A stretch of DNA of 64,000 bases from Henriciella sp. AS95 (GTDB lineage: Bacteria; Pseudomonadota; Alphaproteobacteria; Caulobacterales; Hyphomonadaceae): NCBI RefSeq assembly GCF_038900055.1, contig NZ_JBBMQM010000001.1:1-64000 (forward strand). The letters run 5' to 3'. Positions 19,885 through 28,955 of this stretch are shown in pieces; within the stretch, counting starts at the first letter, position 1; every line of letters starts with the position of its first letter. The notes beneath the pieces are model-generated. The model had not been told where the DNA came from, ran no database searches, and worked only from the letters and a program-made list of their open reading frames with translations. The position numbers and the translations under genes are program-made.

Positions 19885-20700
19885 ATGCGAACCTTGATCG
19901 TTATCCCGGCCAGAATTGGTTCAACGCGTTTCCCCGCGAAACCGCTCCACCCGATTGCAGGCCACTCCCTTGTATCGCGCGTCGCAGCCATTGCGCGGCG
20001 CGTTTCAGAACGAAATTCCGATGTTGCTTACGTGATTGCAACCGACGACCAGACGATACTGGACCACGCCGCCGACATCGGCGCTCCAGCGGTCATGACA
20101 GATCCCGCGCTGCCCTCAGGTACTGACCGCGCGCTCGCGGCGGCGCGAGCATATGACCAACAAGCGGACTTCGTCCTCAATCTTCAGGGAGACGCGCCCT
20201 TCACGCCGGCCGACTATCTCGAAGCGCTGATCGAAGTCGCCTCACAAAGCACCGCTGATGTCGTCACGCCCGTGGTGCAACTGGACTGGGCGACGCTTGA
20301 TGTGATGCGCGACCAGAAAACACGAGAACCCTTCAGCGGCACCTGCTGCATTCGCCGCGAAGATGGCATGGCGCTCTGGTTCTCGAAAACGATCATCCCG
20401 TCCATTCGCAAGGAAGCCGCGATGAGGGCATCCGGCGGGCTTTCCCCTGTCTGGCGCCATATCGGGCTTTACGGCTATCGAATGAACGCGCTTGAGCGGT
20501 TTGCAAGCCTGCCTGTCGGCACCTACGAGGCGCTGGAGGGCCTTGAGCAGCTACGCTTTCTCGAGAATGGAATGTCCATCATGAGCGTCGCGGTAAAGCC
20601 CGGCGCGACGGCGATGTGGGGTATCGACACGCCAGAGGACGCTGCTTTCGCTGAAAAACTGATCGCCGAGCATGGCGATCCGATGGATGAACTCGGCTAA
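19885..20700 (+). CDS. kdsB: 3-deoxy-manno-octulosonate cytidylyltransferase
   Basis: Makes CMP-Kdo, the activated sugar for the inner core of lipopolysaccharide. The 271-residue protein starts with TLIVIPARIGSTRFPAKPL, has VASQSTADVVTPV in the middle and the C-terminal GIDTPEDAAFAEKL, all characteristic of KdsB. It leads a plus-strand group with a histidine phosphatase, whose start overlaps its stop (TAATG), an oxidoreductase and cysQ. Clustering with surface polysaccharide genes is expected, since Kdo also occurs in some capsules. Confidence 0.95.
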   Translation: MRTLIVIPARIGSTRFPAKPLHPIAGHSLVSRVAAIARRVSERNSDVAYVIATDDQTILDHAADIGAPAVMTDPALPSGTDRALAAARAYDQQADFVLNLQGDAPFTPADYLEALIEVASQSTADVVTPVVQLDWATLDVMRDQKTREPFSGTCCIRREDGMALWFSKTIIPSIRKEAAMRASGGLSPVWRHIGLYGYRMNALERFASLPVGTYEALEGLEQLRFLENGMSIMSVAVKPGATAMWGIDTPEDAAFAEKLIAEHGDPMDELG

Positions 20701-21317
20701 TGGCACGTGACGTCTACATCGTTCGCCATGGCAACACCTTCGACAAGGGGGACACGGTAACCCGGGTTGGTGCCCGGACTGACCTGGACTTGTCAGTGTC
20801 CGGCCAGCAGCAGGCCGAAGCGCTCGCCCACCACTTCAAACAGGCCGGCATTGTGTTTTCTTCCGCTACCGCAGGCCCGCTCAAGCGTACACTGCAGACA
20901 GCGCGCACTATTCTGGCCACTCAGCCTGAACCAATTGAGCTGACGGTGAGCGAATTCCTGCGGGAGATCGACTACGGACCCGACGAGAACCAGCCCGAAC
21001 CGGTCGTTATTGACCGCATTGGTGACGCAGCTCTGTCTGCCTGGGAGCACTATGCAACCGCGCCGCCGGGCTGGATCGTCGACCCGGAAGCCCTTGAGAC
21101 GGCGTGGAAGGATTTTTTCAAGCAGCTCTACCAGAGTGAGGATGAGCGCCCCGCCCTGGTCGTGACCAGCAATGGCATCGCTCGATTTGCGTTACTCGCG
21201 GTCACACGAGAAAAAGCACCCACGGACCTCGCTCTTAAGCTGAAAACCGGCGCCTATGGGGTCATCCATCTCGGCGAGGACGGCCCGGCGCTGAAAGACT
21301 GGAATTTTCGTCCCTGA
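20700..21317 (+). CDS. Histidine phosphatase family protein (phosphoglycerate mutase-like)
   Basis: 205-residue member of the branch 1 histidine phosphatase superfamily. The phosphohistidine motif is YIVRHGNTFDKGD at residues 5-17, followed by FSSATAGPLKRTLQTA with the substrate-binding Arg and a late VVTSNGIARFAL region where the family has its second catalytic His; here that position reads as Asn, so activity may be altered. It starts inside the kdsB stop codon, implying coupling. A role in sugar phosphate or nucleotide sugar metabolism is likely from context but the substrate is unknown. Confidence 0.82.
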   Translation: MARDVYIVRHGNTFDKGDTVTRVGARTDLDLSVSGQQQAEALAHHFKQAGIVFSSATAGPLKRTLQTARTILATQPEPIELTVSEFLREIDYGPDENQPEPVVIDRIGDAALSAWEHYATAPPGWIVDPEALETAWKDFFKQLYQSEDERPALVVTSNGIARFALLAVTREKAPTDLALKLKTGAYGVIHLGEDGPALKDWNFRP

Positions 21318-21419
21318 TCGGGCGGCGCGCATGAATGACATGTCACCTCAGCGGTTGCCGTAGGCCGATGGGTTGGATAGTCGGAATTTTACAATTCCTC
21401 TGGAAAGTGCCGGCACCCC

Positions 21420-22382
21420 ATGACCCCTCTCCGCTTCGCTGTGTTTGGTAAGAATGGTCTCGCTGCCGCACGGTGCCACGCTCTCGCTGCATGCGACGAC
21501 ACCATTATCGTGAAGACGTTTTCGCGCGAAGATATCGCGCATTATTCAGACGACGACTGGGATGCCGCGCTGGACACAGAGACACTCGATGCGGTGGTTT
21601 TCGCACTCGAACCTGCAATTGCTGTCAGCGCATCCATATCGGCTCTGAAAAAGGGGCTTCACGTCTTCAGCGAACTGCCGGGCGGCCAAAGCGTCGAAGA
21701 CATTGTGAACCTTCGGGAGGCCGAGCGAGACTCAGGCGCCATTCTCAAATTCGGCTGCGGCCTACGACATCATGGCAGCGTTCGCGAGGCGCAAGCCGTG
21801 ATTGCGGACGGGGCTTTTGGCAAACTGCTGACCGCTCGTGCCATTTATGGGCATGCGGGCGCGCCCTCCGGCCATTTCGCAAACACCTCTATCCTCAAGG
21901 GGCACGGTATTCAGATGCTGGACCTTCTGCACCTGTTTTGCGGCCCTTTTGAAAGCGTAAAGGCGATGTCATCGGGGCAGCCGAATGATGAAGCAAACGT
22001 CTTTGCACTCCTCCGGACGGCCGATGGCGCGATCGCGCAGTTACATTCATCATCGACATCCTGGCGCCAGACGTTCCGACTCGAACTCGGTTTTGAGCGT
22101 GGTTATGTCTGGCTCGACGGACACCTTCCCGGTCTTGAGGGTTATGGACCGGAAATGCTGATCCACGCGACGCTGTCGAAGTCGGAGCGCGGTGAACCGG
22201 TCGCCAATCCGGACGAAACAATTCGCGAGTTCACACAGCATTCCACCGCAAAGGAAGAACTGACGGAGTTTCTTGATGCGATCGCTGGCCGAGCGCCCCT
22301 CGGCCATGGAAACAGTCATCAGGCCTTCGACGCGATCAATATCGCGGAGCGTATTTGCGCCGCCTGTGAAACATGGGCATAA
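21420..22382 (+). CDS. Gfo/Idh/MocA family oxidoreductase
   Basis: 320-residue NAD(P)-dependent sugar dehydrogenase-like protein. The N-terminal part has the Rossmann start LRFAVFGKNGLAAARC and the family-typical ALKKGLHVFSELPGGQSVEDI near residue 77, where EKP is more usual; the replacement of EKP Lys by Leu-Pro makes catalysis uncertain. A C-terminal beta-sheet domain contains GHGIQMLDLLHLF near residue 160. It lies 102 bases after the phosphatase and 43 bases before cysQ. It may oxidise or reduce a nucleotide sugar for the surface glycan, which is inference. Confidence 0.8.
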   Translation: MTPLRFAVFGKNGLAAARCHALAACDDTIIVKTFSREDIAHYSDDDWDAALDTETLDAVVFALEPAIAVSASISALKKGLHVFSELPGGQSVEDIVNLREAERDSGAILKFGCGLRHHGSVREAQAVIADGAFGKLLTARAIYGHAGAPSGHFANTSILKGHGIQMLDLLHLFCGPFESVKAMSSGQPNDEANVFALLRTADGAIAQLHSSSTSWRQTFRLELGFERGYVWLDGHLPGLEGYGPEMLIHATLSKSERGEPVANPDETIREFTQHSTAKEELTEFLDAIAGRAPLGHGNSHQAFDAINIAERICAACETWA

Positions 22383-22425
22383 CCCCGTCCGGACACCTAA
22401 CCATCCGGCCCTGAGGAGCCTTTTC

Positions 22426-23238
22426 ATGAGCTTGAAACCTGACCAACTCGCCCGTATCGCCCTCGATGCTGGCGCGCTGATCATGGAGATCTACTCCACC
22501 GATTTCGATGTTGAACGCAAAGGCGACTCGTCGCCCGTCACCGAAGCAGATCAGAAGGCGGAGGACCTCATTTTGAAGGGGCTGGCCGAGGCTGACCCAG
22601 AGCTTGATGTCATTGCTGAAGAGTCGGTCGCGGCAGGCCGTATTCCAGATCACGGGGCCCGCTTTGCGCTGGTTGATCCGCTGGATGGCACAAAGGAGTT
22701 CATCAACAAGAACGGCCAGTTCACGGTCAACATTGCGATCATCGAACACGGCAAGCCGGTCATGGGTGTTGTGTATGCGCCGGCTCTGAACCGCCTGTTC
22801 ATGGCTGAAAGCCCAAGCTCTGCCTGGCAGGCAGACGTCAAACCCGGTGAAGCCGTCCCCGCCAGCGATGCGCGACTGCCGATGCACATCCGCAAGGCGC
22901 CGGAAGCCGGGCTGACCGCCATTGCGTCCAAGTCTCATCGATCGCCTGAAACGGATGAGTTTCTGGCTCAGTTCAAGGTGAACGAGATTATCTCTGCCGG
23001 TTCGTCACTCAAACTCTGCCTTGTCGGAGCCGGCGAGGCCGATATCTACCCCCGCATGGGCCGGACCATGGAATGGGACACTGCGGCCGGTCAGGCCGTG
23101 GCCGAAGCCGCGGGCGCACGGGTAATGTCCGACCAAGGTGTCCCGCTTCGTTATGGCAAGAAAGAGCGTGGCTATGACAACCCGCACTTCATTGTGTATG
23201 GCGACGTTACGGTTCCGGCTGGTGTGGAAACCCGCTAG
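22426..23238 (+). CDS. cysQ: 3'(2'),5'-bisphosphate nucleotidase
   Basis: Hydrolyses 3'-phosphoadenosine 5'-phosphate (PAP), the inhibitory by-product of sulfotransferases and PAPS reductase, to AMP. The 270-residue inositol-monophosphatase-fold enzyme shows DSSPVTEADQKAE near residue 28, IAEESVA near 66, the metal-binding LVDPLDGTKEFINKNG near 85, and GRTMEWDTAAGQA near 208. The frame is open further upstream, but ATG at 22426 has GAGGAG eight bases before it. Presence in a region with three sulfotransferases and PAPS synthesis makes PAP removal its natural job here. Confidence 0.93.
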   Translation: MSLKPDQLARIALDAGALIMEIYSTDFDVERKGDSSPVTEADQKAEDLILKGLAEADPELDVIAEESVAAGRIPDHGARFALVDPLDGTKEFINKNGQFTVNIAIIEHGKPVMGVVYAPALNRLFMAESPSSAWQADVKPGEAVPASDARLPMHIRKAPEAGLTAIASKSHRSPETDEFLAQFKVNEIISAGSSLKLCLVGAGEADIYPRMGRTMEWDTAAGQAVAEAAGARVMSDQGVPLRYGKKERGYDNPHFIVYGDVTVPAGVETR

Positions 23239-23263
23239 ACACTTTTCACTGCAGCGAAAAAGA

Positions 23264-23291
23264 TTGACCATACCGGGTTGGCAGATATTTC
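23264..23291 (+). promoter_or_regulatory. Possible sigma-70 type promoter for metK
   Basis: TTGACC at 23264-23269 and TATTTC at 23286-23291 are separated by 16 bases, about 45 bases upstream of the metK start. The match is moderate. I looked for a SAM-type riboswitch in the 97-base leader and could not recognise one. Confidence 0.3.
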
Positions 23292-23335
23292 CATTAGCTG
23301 AGCGGTGCGCATCTTAAATTCGGAAAGTAATAGTT

Positions 23336-24532
23336 TTGACCTCACCAGATTTTCTCTTCACCAGCGAAAGCGTTTCCGAAGGCCATCCCGACAAGGTTTG
23401 CGACCGGATCTCCGATGAGGTTGTGGACCTTTATTTCCGCGAGGCGATCAAGGCCGGCTACGACACATCCCGCGTTCGCGTGGCGTGCGAGACTGCCGCG
23501 ACGACCAATCAGATCGCGCTTCTCGGTGAAATGCGCGGCCCCGATACGATCACGGCTGACATGGTGGAAGCCGTTGTCCGCGACGCCGTGAAGGATATCG
23601 GTTACGAACAAAGCGGTTTTCACTGGCAGTATCTAAAGCTCGACAACTGGCTGCACGGCCAGTCCGAAGACATTGCGGCGGGCGTTGATGAAGGCACCGG
23701 CACCTACACAGAAGAAGGCGCTGGCGACCAAGGTATCATGTTCGGTTATGCGAGCGACGAGACCGATGAGTACATGCCCGCGCCGATCTCCTTTGCGCAC
23801 CGCATCCTGAAGCGGATGGCAGAGCTTCGCCATTCGGGCGAACGCCCGGAATTCGAGCCCGACGCCAAAAGCCAGGTCACGATGCGCTATCGTGACGGAG
23901 TACCCGTCGGCGTCGACGCGGTGGTGGTGTCCACCCAACATGGCGCCGGGTTTTCATCATCCGATATCCGCGAACTCGTCCGCCCGATTGTTGCCGACAT
24001 ACTGCCGGAAGGCTGGTTTCCGAAGGAAGAAAGTTTCTACGTCAATCCGACCGGCAACTTCGTGATCGGCGGCCCGGACGGCGATGCTGGCCTGACCGGC
24101 CGCAAGATCATTGTCGACACCTATGGCGGCTCAGCCCCGCATGGCGGCGGTGCCTTCTCAGGCAAGGACCCGACGAAAGTCGACCGGTCAGCTGCCTACG
24201 CGTCTCGCTACCTTGCCAAGAACGTTGTCGCGGCAGGCCTGGCCAAACGCTGCACGTTGCAGCTTTCCTATGCCATCGGCGTTGCCCAGCCGCTTTCAAT
24301 CAATGTGAACCTGCACGACACGGCCAACACCGATGAGCGCGCGCTCGAAAAACGACTGATGGAAATCATGGACCTTTCGCCGCGCGGGATTCGCACGACG
24401 CTTGGCCTGAACCGTCCGATCTTTGCGCGCACAGCCGCTTATGGGCATTTTGGCCGCACACCGGACAATGAAGGCGGCTTCTCCTGGGAGCGCCTTGATC
24501 TGGTTGAGCAGCTGAAAGACCTGGCGAGCTAG
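23336..24532 (+). CDS. metK: S-adenosylmethionine synthetase
   Basis: Makes S-adenosylmethionine from methionine and ATP. The 398-residue protein has [20 protein letters not shown] at the N-terminus, the signature [12 protein letters not shown] near residue 125, and the phosphate-binding loop [19 protein letters not shown] near 262. The start is TTG with GGAAAG eight bases upstream. It is a single gene, converging with galE after 17 bases. The product is the methyl donor for the FkbM enzyme and the radical SAM proteins in this window, among much else. Confidence 0.98.
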   Translation: MTSPDFLFTSESVSEGHPDKVCDRISDEVVDLYFREAIKAGYDTSRVRVACETAATTNQIALLGEMRGPDTITADMVEAVVRDAVKDIGYEQSGFHWQYLKLDNWLHGQSEDIAAGVDEGTGTYTEEGAGDQGIMFGYASDETDEYMPAPISFAHRILKRMAELRHSGERPEFEPDAKSQVTMRYRDGVPVGVDAVVVSTQHGAGFSSSDIRELVRPIVADILPEGWFPKEESFYVNPTGNFVIGGPDGDAGLTGRKIIVDTYGGSAPHGGGAFSGKDPTKVDRSAAYASRYLAKNVVAAGLAKRCTLQLSYAIGVAQPLSINVNLHDTANTDERALEKRLMEIMDLSPRGIRTTLGLNRPIFARTAAYGHFGRTPDNEGGFSWERLDLVEQLKDLAS

Positions 24533-24549
24533 TCAGAGACCGCACCGGA

Positions 24550-25551
24550 TCAGGATACGGCGGCTTTCTTGCGTTCGACTTCCTTCAGGTGCCAATTGTA
24601 AGCTGTTTCGATGACGCTATCGACATCGGACTGAACCGGCTTCCAGCCGAGGATGCTCTCGGCTTTATCGGCTGATGCGACCAGTGCAGGCGGATCACCG
24701 GCGCGGCGCGGACCGATCGAACGCGGCACAGGCTTTCCGGTCACCCGCTCTACCGCATGAACGATTTCCATGACCGTGGTGCCCGTACCTGTGCCAAGGT
24801 TGAACGCTTCGGACGTGCCGCCGTCAAACAGATAGTCGAGGGCCTTCAGGTGCGCATCCGCAAGGTCCATGACATGGATATAGTCGCGCACGCAGGTGCC
24901 ATCGCGCGTGTCGAAGTCGTCTCCGAAAACCGTCAGTTTGAACGTGTCGTTCAGAACGCCTTCAATGCACAGCGGAATGAGATGGGTCTCAGGCTCGTGA
25001 CGCTCGCCAACTTCGCCATCAGGGCTGGCGCCAGCCGCGTTGAAGTAACGTAGTTTTACAGAGCGGATGCCGTGCGCAACTTCATAATCGTCGAGCACTT
25101 TTTCGACGAAGAGCTTGGACATGCCATACGGGTTGATCGGGTTCTGCGACATGTCCTCGGTCATCGGCATTTTTTCCGGCACGCCATAGGTCGCGCAGGT
25201 GGATGAGAAGATGATCTTGTCGCAGCCTGCTTTTGCCATCGCATCAAGAAGGCGAACCGTTCCGAGCGTGTTATTCTCATAGTACATGCCGGGCTTCTCG
25301 ACGGACTCACCGACATAAGCGAGCGCCGCAAAGTGAGCCACGGCGTCAGGTTTGTGCTTGGCGAAGGCACGATCCAGCGCCTCGCTGTCCAGCAGGTCAC
25401 CCTGTTCCAGCTCTCCCCAGCGAACAAATTCCCGCCAGCCTCGCGAGAGATTGTCATACACAACGACTTTCCAGCCGGCTTCAGCAAACGCCTTGCAGCA
25501 ATGGCTTCCGACATAGCCGGCGCCGCCGGTCACGAGAACGGTTCTGGTCAT
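24550..25551 (-). CDS. galE: UDP-glucose 4-epimerase
   Basis: Interconverts UDP-glucose and UDP-galactose for polysaccharide and LPS synthesis. The 333-residue SDR protein shows [18 protein letters not shown] at the N-terminus, FSSTCATYGVP with the catalytic Ser/Thr near residue 125, and NPYGMSKLFVE with Tyr-Lys near 150, followed by LRYFNAAGASPDGEVGE, a GalE hallmark. Length is normal. It is transcribed opposite to selO. Confidence 0.95.
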   Translation of the reverse strand: MTRTVLVTGGAGYVGSHCCKAFAEAGWKVVVYDNLSRGWREFVRWGELEQGDLLDSEALDRAFAKHKPDAVAHFAALAYVGESVEKPGMYYENNTLGTVRLLDAMAKAGCDKIIFSSTCATYGVPEKMPMTEDMSQNPINPYGMSKLFVEKVLDDYEVAHGIRSVKLRYFNAAGASPDGEVGERHEPETHLIPLCIEGVLNDTFKLTVFGDDFDTRDGTCVRDYIHVMDLADAHLKALDYLFDGGTSEAFNLGTGTGTTVMEIVHAVERVTGKPVPRSIGPRRAGDPPALVASADKAESILGWKPVQSDVDSVIETAYNWHLKEVERKKAAVS

Positions 25552-25736
25552 GGCTCTGTGATGTTCCTCTGGATTTCATGTGACGGACAATTGACTGCGT
25601 GAGGCAGCCTTTGATCGAGATATGCAATAATGAGTCCTCACCGCCGCGCCTAGGCCGGATTCGCTTTTCAGGTGAAAAAGGAGATGGCGGTTTTGCTTGT
25701 GAAGGCGGGCCGAACCTGCCATTGCGGCAGAATATT

Positions 25737-27164
25737 ATGCAGACCAAACCCCCAATTCTCGAAATATCAGAAGCCTTCGCAGATGTGTCCAAGGCTGCGA
25801 CGTTCAGCAAATCTGTGCTGCGTTTTCGCAATACGCGCTGGGCCCGCCAGGTCGGGCTTGACCGGTTGAGCGACGATGAATGGATCGCCCATTTCGCAGC
25901 ATTCACCCCCCTTGAGGGCAATCTTCAGCAGCCCTTGGCAATGCGCTATCACGGGCATCAGTTCGGCGTTTACAACCCCGAACTTGGCGACGGGCGCGGC
26001 TTTCTGTTTGCCCAAATCAGAGACGAGGCCGGCCGGCTTCTCGATCTTGGCACCAAGGGATCCGGCCAGACGCGCTGGTCGCGCCAGGGTGATGGCCGCC
26101 TGACCCTGAAAGGCGGGGTGCGCGAAGTCCTGGCTGCGCAATACCTCGAAGCACATGGCGTCAAGACATCAAAACCCTTCAGCCTGATCGAGACAGGCGA
26201 GGATTTGCAGCGCAATGACGAGCCGTCACCGACGCGCTCATCTGTTCTGGTGCGCCTGTCGCACAGCCATATCCGTTTCGGCACTTTCCAGCGCGTCGCT
26301 TACCTCGATGAGCGCGAGAACCTGGCCCGCCTGATCCGCCATTGCGCAGAGTATTATTATCCCGACACGCTCGACGACGACCTCGGCGTCATGGCCCCCG
26401 CCCTGCTGGATCGCATCACAGCGCAAACCGCCCGCATGGTCGCGCAATGGATGGCCTGCGGCTTCGTGCACGGGGTGATGAACACCGACAATTTCAACAT
26501 TACGGGCGAAAGTTTCGACTACGGCCCGTGGCGTTTCCTGCCCTGGTCTGACCCGAACTTCACGGCGGCCTATTTTGACCAGCAAGGCCTTTACCGCTTT
26601 GGGCGTCAACCAACGCAGGGCCTCTGGGCGCTGCAACAGCTCGCGGCAACCTTCACCCTCATCTGCGACGCCGAGCCGCTCAGCGAAGCGCTACAGACCT
26701 ATGAGAGCACCTATCAGCATGCACTCGCCGATCACAATCTGAAGCTGTTCGGCCTGAAATCCTCCGGTGACCTCAAGACCGATCTCACTTTCCTGCAGAC
26801 CCTTTACAACTGGATGTCGGAGACGAAGGCGCCGTGGGCTCAGGTCTTCTTCGACTGGTTCTGCGGCCGACAAAGCGAAGCCCGCGCCAAGGCCAGCCCG
26901 ATTGGAGAGCTCTATGCAGGCGAAGCCTTCGCGCCCGTCTTCGACCAGCTAAGCGGTTTCGAGCCCGACAGGACCGACCGCCTGGCCCACGCCTATTGGC
27001 AGCGCCGCTCGCCTGTGACTCTGCTCTATGATGACGTGGAAGCGCTTTGGGCCCCCATCGCTGAAAGTGATGACTGGTCGGCTTTTCATCAGGTTCTAGA
27101 TGACATCGAGGACGCGAGACTTGCGCTCGACATCCCGTTCGAGAAAGCGGTTTCGAAGGCATAG
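25737..27164 (+). CDS. selO: Protein adenylyltransferase SelO (YdiU family)
   Basis: SelO is a pseudokinase-fold enzyme that transfers AMP to Ser, Thr or Tyr of target proteins, linked to oxidative stress responses. The 475-residue product carries PELGDGRGFLFAQ, LLDLGTKGSGQTRWSRQGDG near residue 105, GGVREVLAAQYLEAHG, and the active-site block GFVHGVMNTDNFNITGESF near residue 243, where the Asn and Asp bind metal. The frame extends 46 codons upstream, but ATG at 25737 gives the family length. No selenocysteine codon is apparent. It is divergent from galE. Confidence 0.93.
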   Translation: MQTKPPILEISEAFADVSKAATFSKSVLRFRNTRWARQVGLDRLSDDEWIAHFAAFTPLEGNLQQPLAMRYHGHQFGVYNPELGDGRGFLFAQIRDEAGRLLDLGTKGSGQTRWSRQGDGRLTLKGGVREVLAAQYLEAHGVKTSKPFSLIETGEDLQRNDEPSPTRSSVLVRLSHSHIRFGTFQRVAYLDERENLARLIRHCAEYYYPDTLDDDLGVMAPALLDRITAQTARMVAQWMACGFVHGVMNTDNFNITGESFDYGPWRFLPWSDPNFTAAYFDQQGLYRFGRQPTQGLWALQQLAATFTLICDAEPLSEALQTYESTYQHALADHNLKLFGLKSSGDLKTDLTFLQTLYNWMSETKAPWAQVFFDWFCGRQSEARAKASPIGELYAGEAFAPVFDQLSGFEPDRTDRLAHAYWQRRSPVTLLYDDVEALWAPIAESDDWSAFHQVLDDIEDARLALDIPFEKAVSKA

Positions 27165-27269
27165 CTTGCCCCTGCGACAGATTTTATCGCTGCGCTGCAG
27201 CAAAATTTGTGTCATCAAGCGATGAAACGCCTGAGAACATGCACAATGCCGGGCCCGGAGGACAATAAA

Positions 27270-28955
27270 ATGGACGCAGCCGTCACCGATAAACCATCCC
27301 CCATTATGGGCGGATTGATCGAAGCCATGAACGAGGCTGTCGTCAGCCTGGAGGCCTATGGCGAAGACGCGAAAGCCTCGATGAAGGGGAAACTTGCGCC
27401 CGGCGGAAAGCCCGACCGCAAGCTTCTGGAAGTGCATCAGCACGCCGCCCACGGTCTCTCATGGGTCATCACCTATGTCGAAACGCTGCGCGAGACCGCC
27501 CATTGGGCCGAGCGGATGCAGGCGGAAGGCAGGTTCGGCGAGATCGAGCAGCTGCTGTCGCAAATCCTGTTCTCCGAATATTGCGCCCAGCTGATCGGCG
27601 GCATTCCGATGAACCAGGGCGAGATCATTCGCCCGGCCGATCTCGGGGTGACCAAGGCTGGTATGGAGCGCCTATTCGACCCGGCTGTGCAGCGCTTCCT
27701 GACCGAAGGCAAGACATCCGACGCGCTCGCCGCCGCTGCGAAGCACCTGCCCGATGCCCTTGGCCGCGCCACGGTGGAGGAAACCGGTCTCGACGAAACG
27801 CTGACCATGATCCGCGACCAGTTCCGGCGCTTCTCCGATGACCGGATCGTGCCGCATGCGCATGAGTGGCACCTCAAGAATGATTACATCCCGATGCCTG
27901 TCGTCGAGGAAATGGCCGAGCTCGGCGTGTTCGGCCTCACCATCCCGGAAGAATATGGCGGACTTGGCCTCGGCAAGACGTCGATGTGTGTTGTCTCCGA
28001 AGAGCTGTCGCGCGGCTATATCGGGACCGGCTCGCTGGGTACGCGCTCCGAGATCGCCGCTGAGCTTATTCTCATCGGCGGAACGGACGCGCAGAAAGAA
28101 AAATATCTGCCGGCAATTGCGAGCGGCGAAATCCTGCCAACCGCGGTTTTCACGGAACCCAATACCGGCTCCGACCTCGGCAGCCTGAAGACACGCGCTG
28201 TCAAAGACGGCGACACCTACAAGATCACCGGCAACAAGACGTGGATCACCCACCCGGTCCGCGCGGACCTAATGACGGTGCTCGCCCGGACGGACCCGTC
28301 GACCAATAATTTCTCGGGTCTCTCCATGTTCCTGGCAGAAAAGCCACGCGGCGATGACGCGACCCCGTTTCCTGCTGACGGCATGACGGGCGGCGAAATC
28401 GAAGTCATCGGCTATCGCGGCATGAAGGAATACGAGATCGGCTTCGATGAGTTTGAAGTGCCCGCGAAGAACCTGCTTGGCGAAACCGAGAATATGGGTT
28501 TCCGCCATCTGATGGCGACGTTTGAAGGCGCGCGGATCCAGACCGCTGCCCGCGCCATCGGTGTCGCCCAATGCGCCTTTGAACTTGGCCTGCGCTATGC
28601 GCTCGACCGCACCCAGTTCGGCAAGCCGATCTTCGAATTCCCACGGGTGTCCAACAAGCTCGTCATGATGGCCGCTGAGCTCGTCGGCCTGCGCCAGCTC
28701 ACCTATTTCTCGGCCCGCCAGAAAGATAGCGGCAAGCGCTGTGACCTCGAGGCCGGCATGGCGAAACTGCTCGCCGCGCGCGTGTCATGGGCTGCGGCGG
28801 ACAATGCGCTCCAGATTCATGGCGGCAATGGCTTTGCGATGGAGTATCCGATCTCCCGCGTCCTCGCTGACGCCCGCATCATGAACATTTTCGAAGGCGC
28901 CGGCGAAGTGCAGGCCATGGTGATCGCGAGGCGGCTGGTCGAGGGCGGGAACTAA
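27270..28955 (+). CDS. mcd: Acyl-CoA dehydrogenase with N-terminal extension, probably (2S)-methylsuccinyl-CoA dehydrogenase
   Basis: FAD-dependent acyl-CoA dehydrogenase of 561 residues. A 170-residue N-terminal extension containing HAAHGLSWVITYVETLR and GIPMNQGEIIRPADLG is characteristic of methylsuccinyl-CoA dehydrogenase, which forms mesaconyl-CoA in the ethylmalonyl-CoA pathway for acetyl-CoA assimilation. The conserved dehydrogenase core follows, with TEPNTGSDLGSLKTRA near residue 295, ITGNKTWITH, and the C-terminal QIHGGNGFAMEYPISR. ATG at 27270 has GGAGGA seven bases upstream. Other pathway genes are not nearby. A generic long-chain acyl-CoA dehydrogenase is the alternative. Its stop shares four bases with the convergent phospholipase gene. 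Confidence 0.8.
   Translation: MDAAVTDKPSPIMGGLIEAMNEAVVSLEAYGEDAKASMKGKLAPGGKPDRKLLEVHQHAAHGLSWVITYVETLRETAHWAERMQAEGRFGEIEQLLSQILFSEYCAQLIGGIPMNQGEIIRPADLGVTKAGMERLFDPAVQRFLTEGKTSDALAAAAKHLPDALGRATVEETGLDETLTMIRDQFRRFSDDRIVPHAHEWHLKNDYIPMPVVEEMAELGVFGLTIPEEYGGLGLGKTSMCVVSEELSRGYIGTGSLGTRSEIAAELILIGGTDAQKEKYLPAIASGEILPTAVFTEPNTGSDLGSLKTRAVKDGDTYKITGNKTWITHPVRADLMTVLARTDPSTNNFSGLSMFLAEKPRGDDATPFPADGMTGGEIEVIGYRGMKEYEIGFDEFEVPAKNLLGETENMGFRHLMATFEGARIQTAARAIGVAQCAFELGLRYALDRTQFGKPIFEFPRVSNKLVMMAAELVGLRQLTYFSARQKDSGKRCDLEAGMAKLLAARVSWAAADNALQIHGGNGFAMEYPISRVLADARIMNIFEGAGEVQAMVIARRLVEGGN

Noticed and set aside
23239-23335. SAM-responsive riboswitch before metK
   Set aside because: The leader is short and I could not find the conserved pairing or loops of SAM-II or SAM/SAH types; a covariance-model search would decide.
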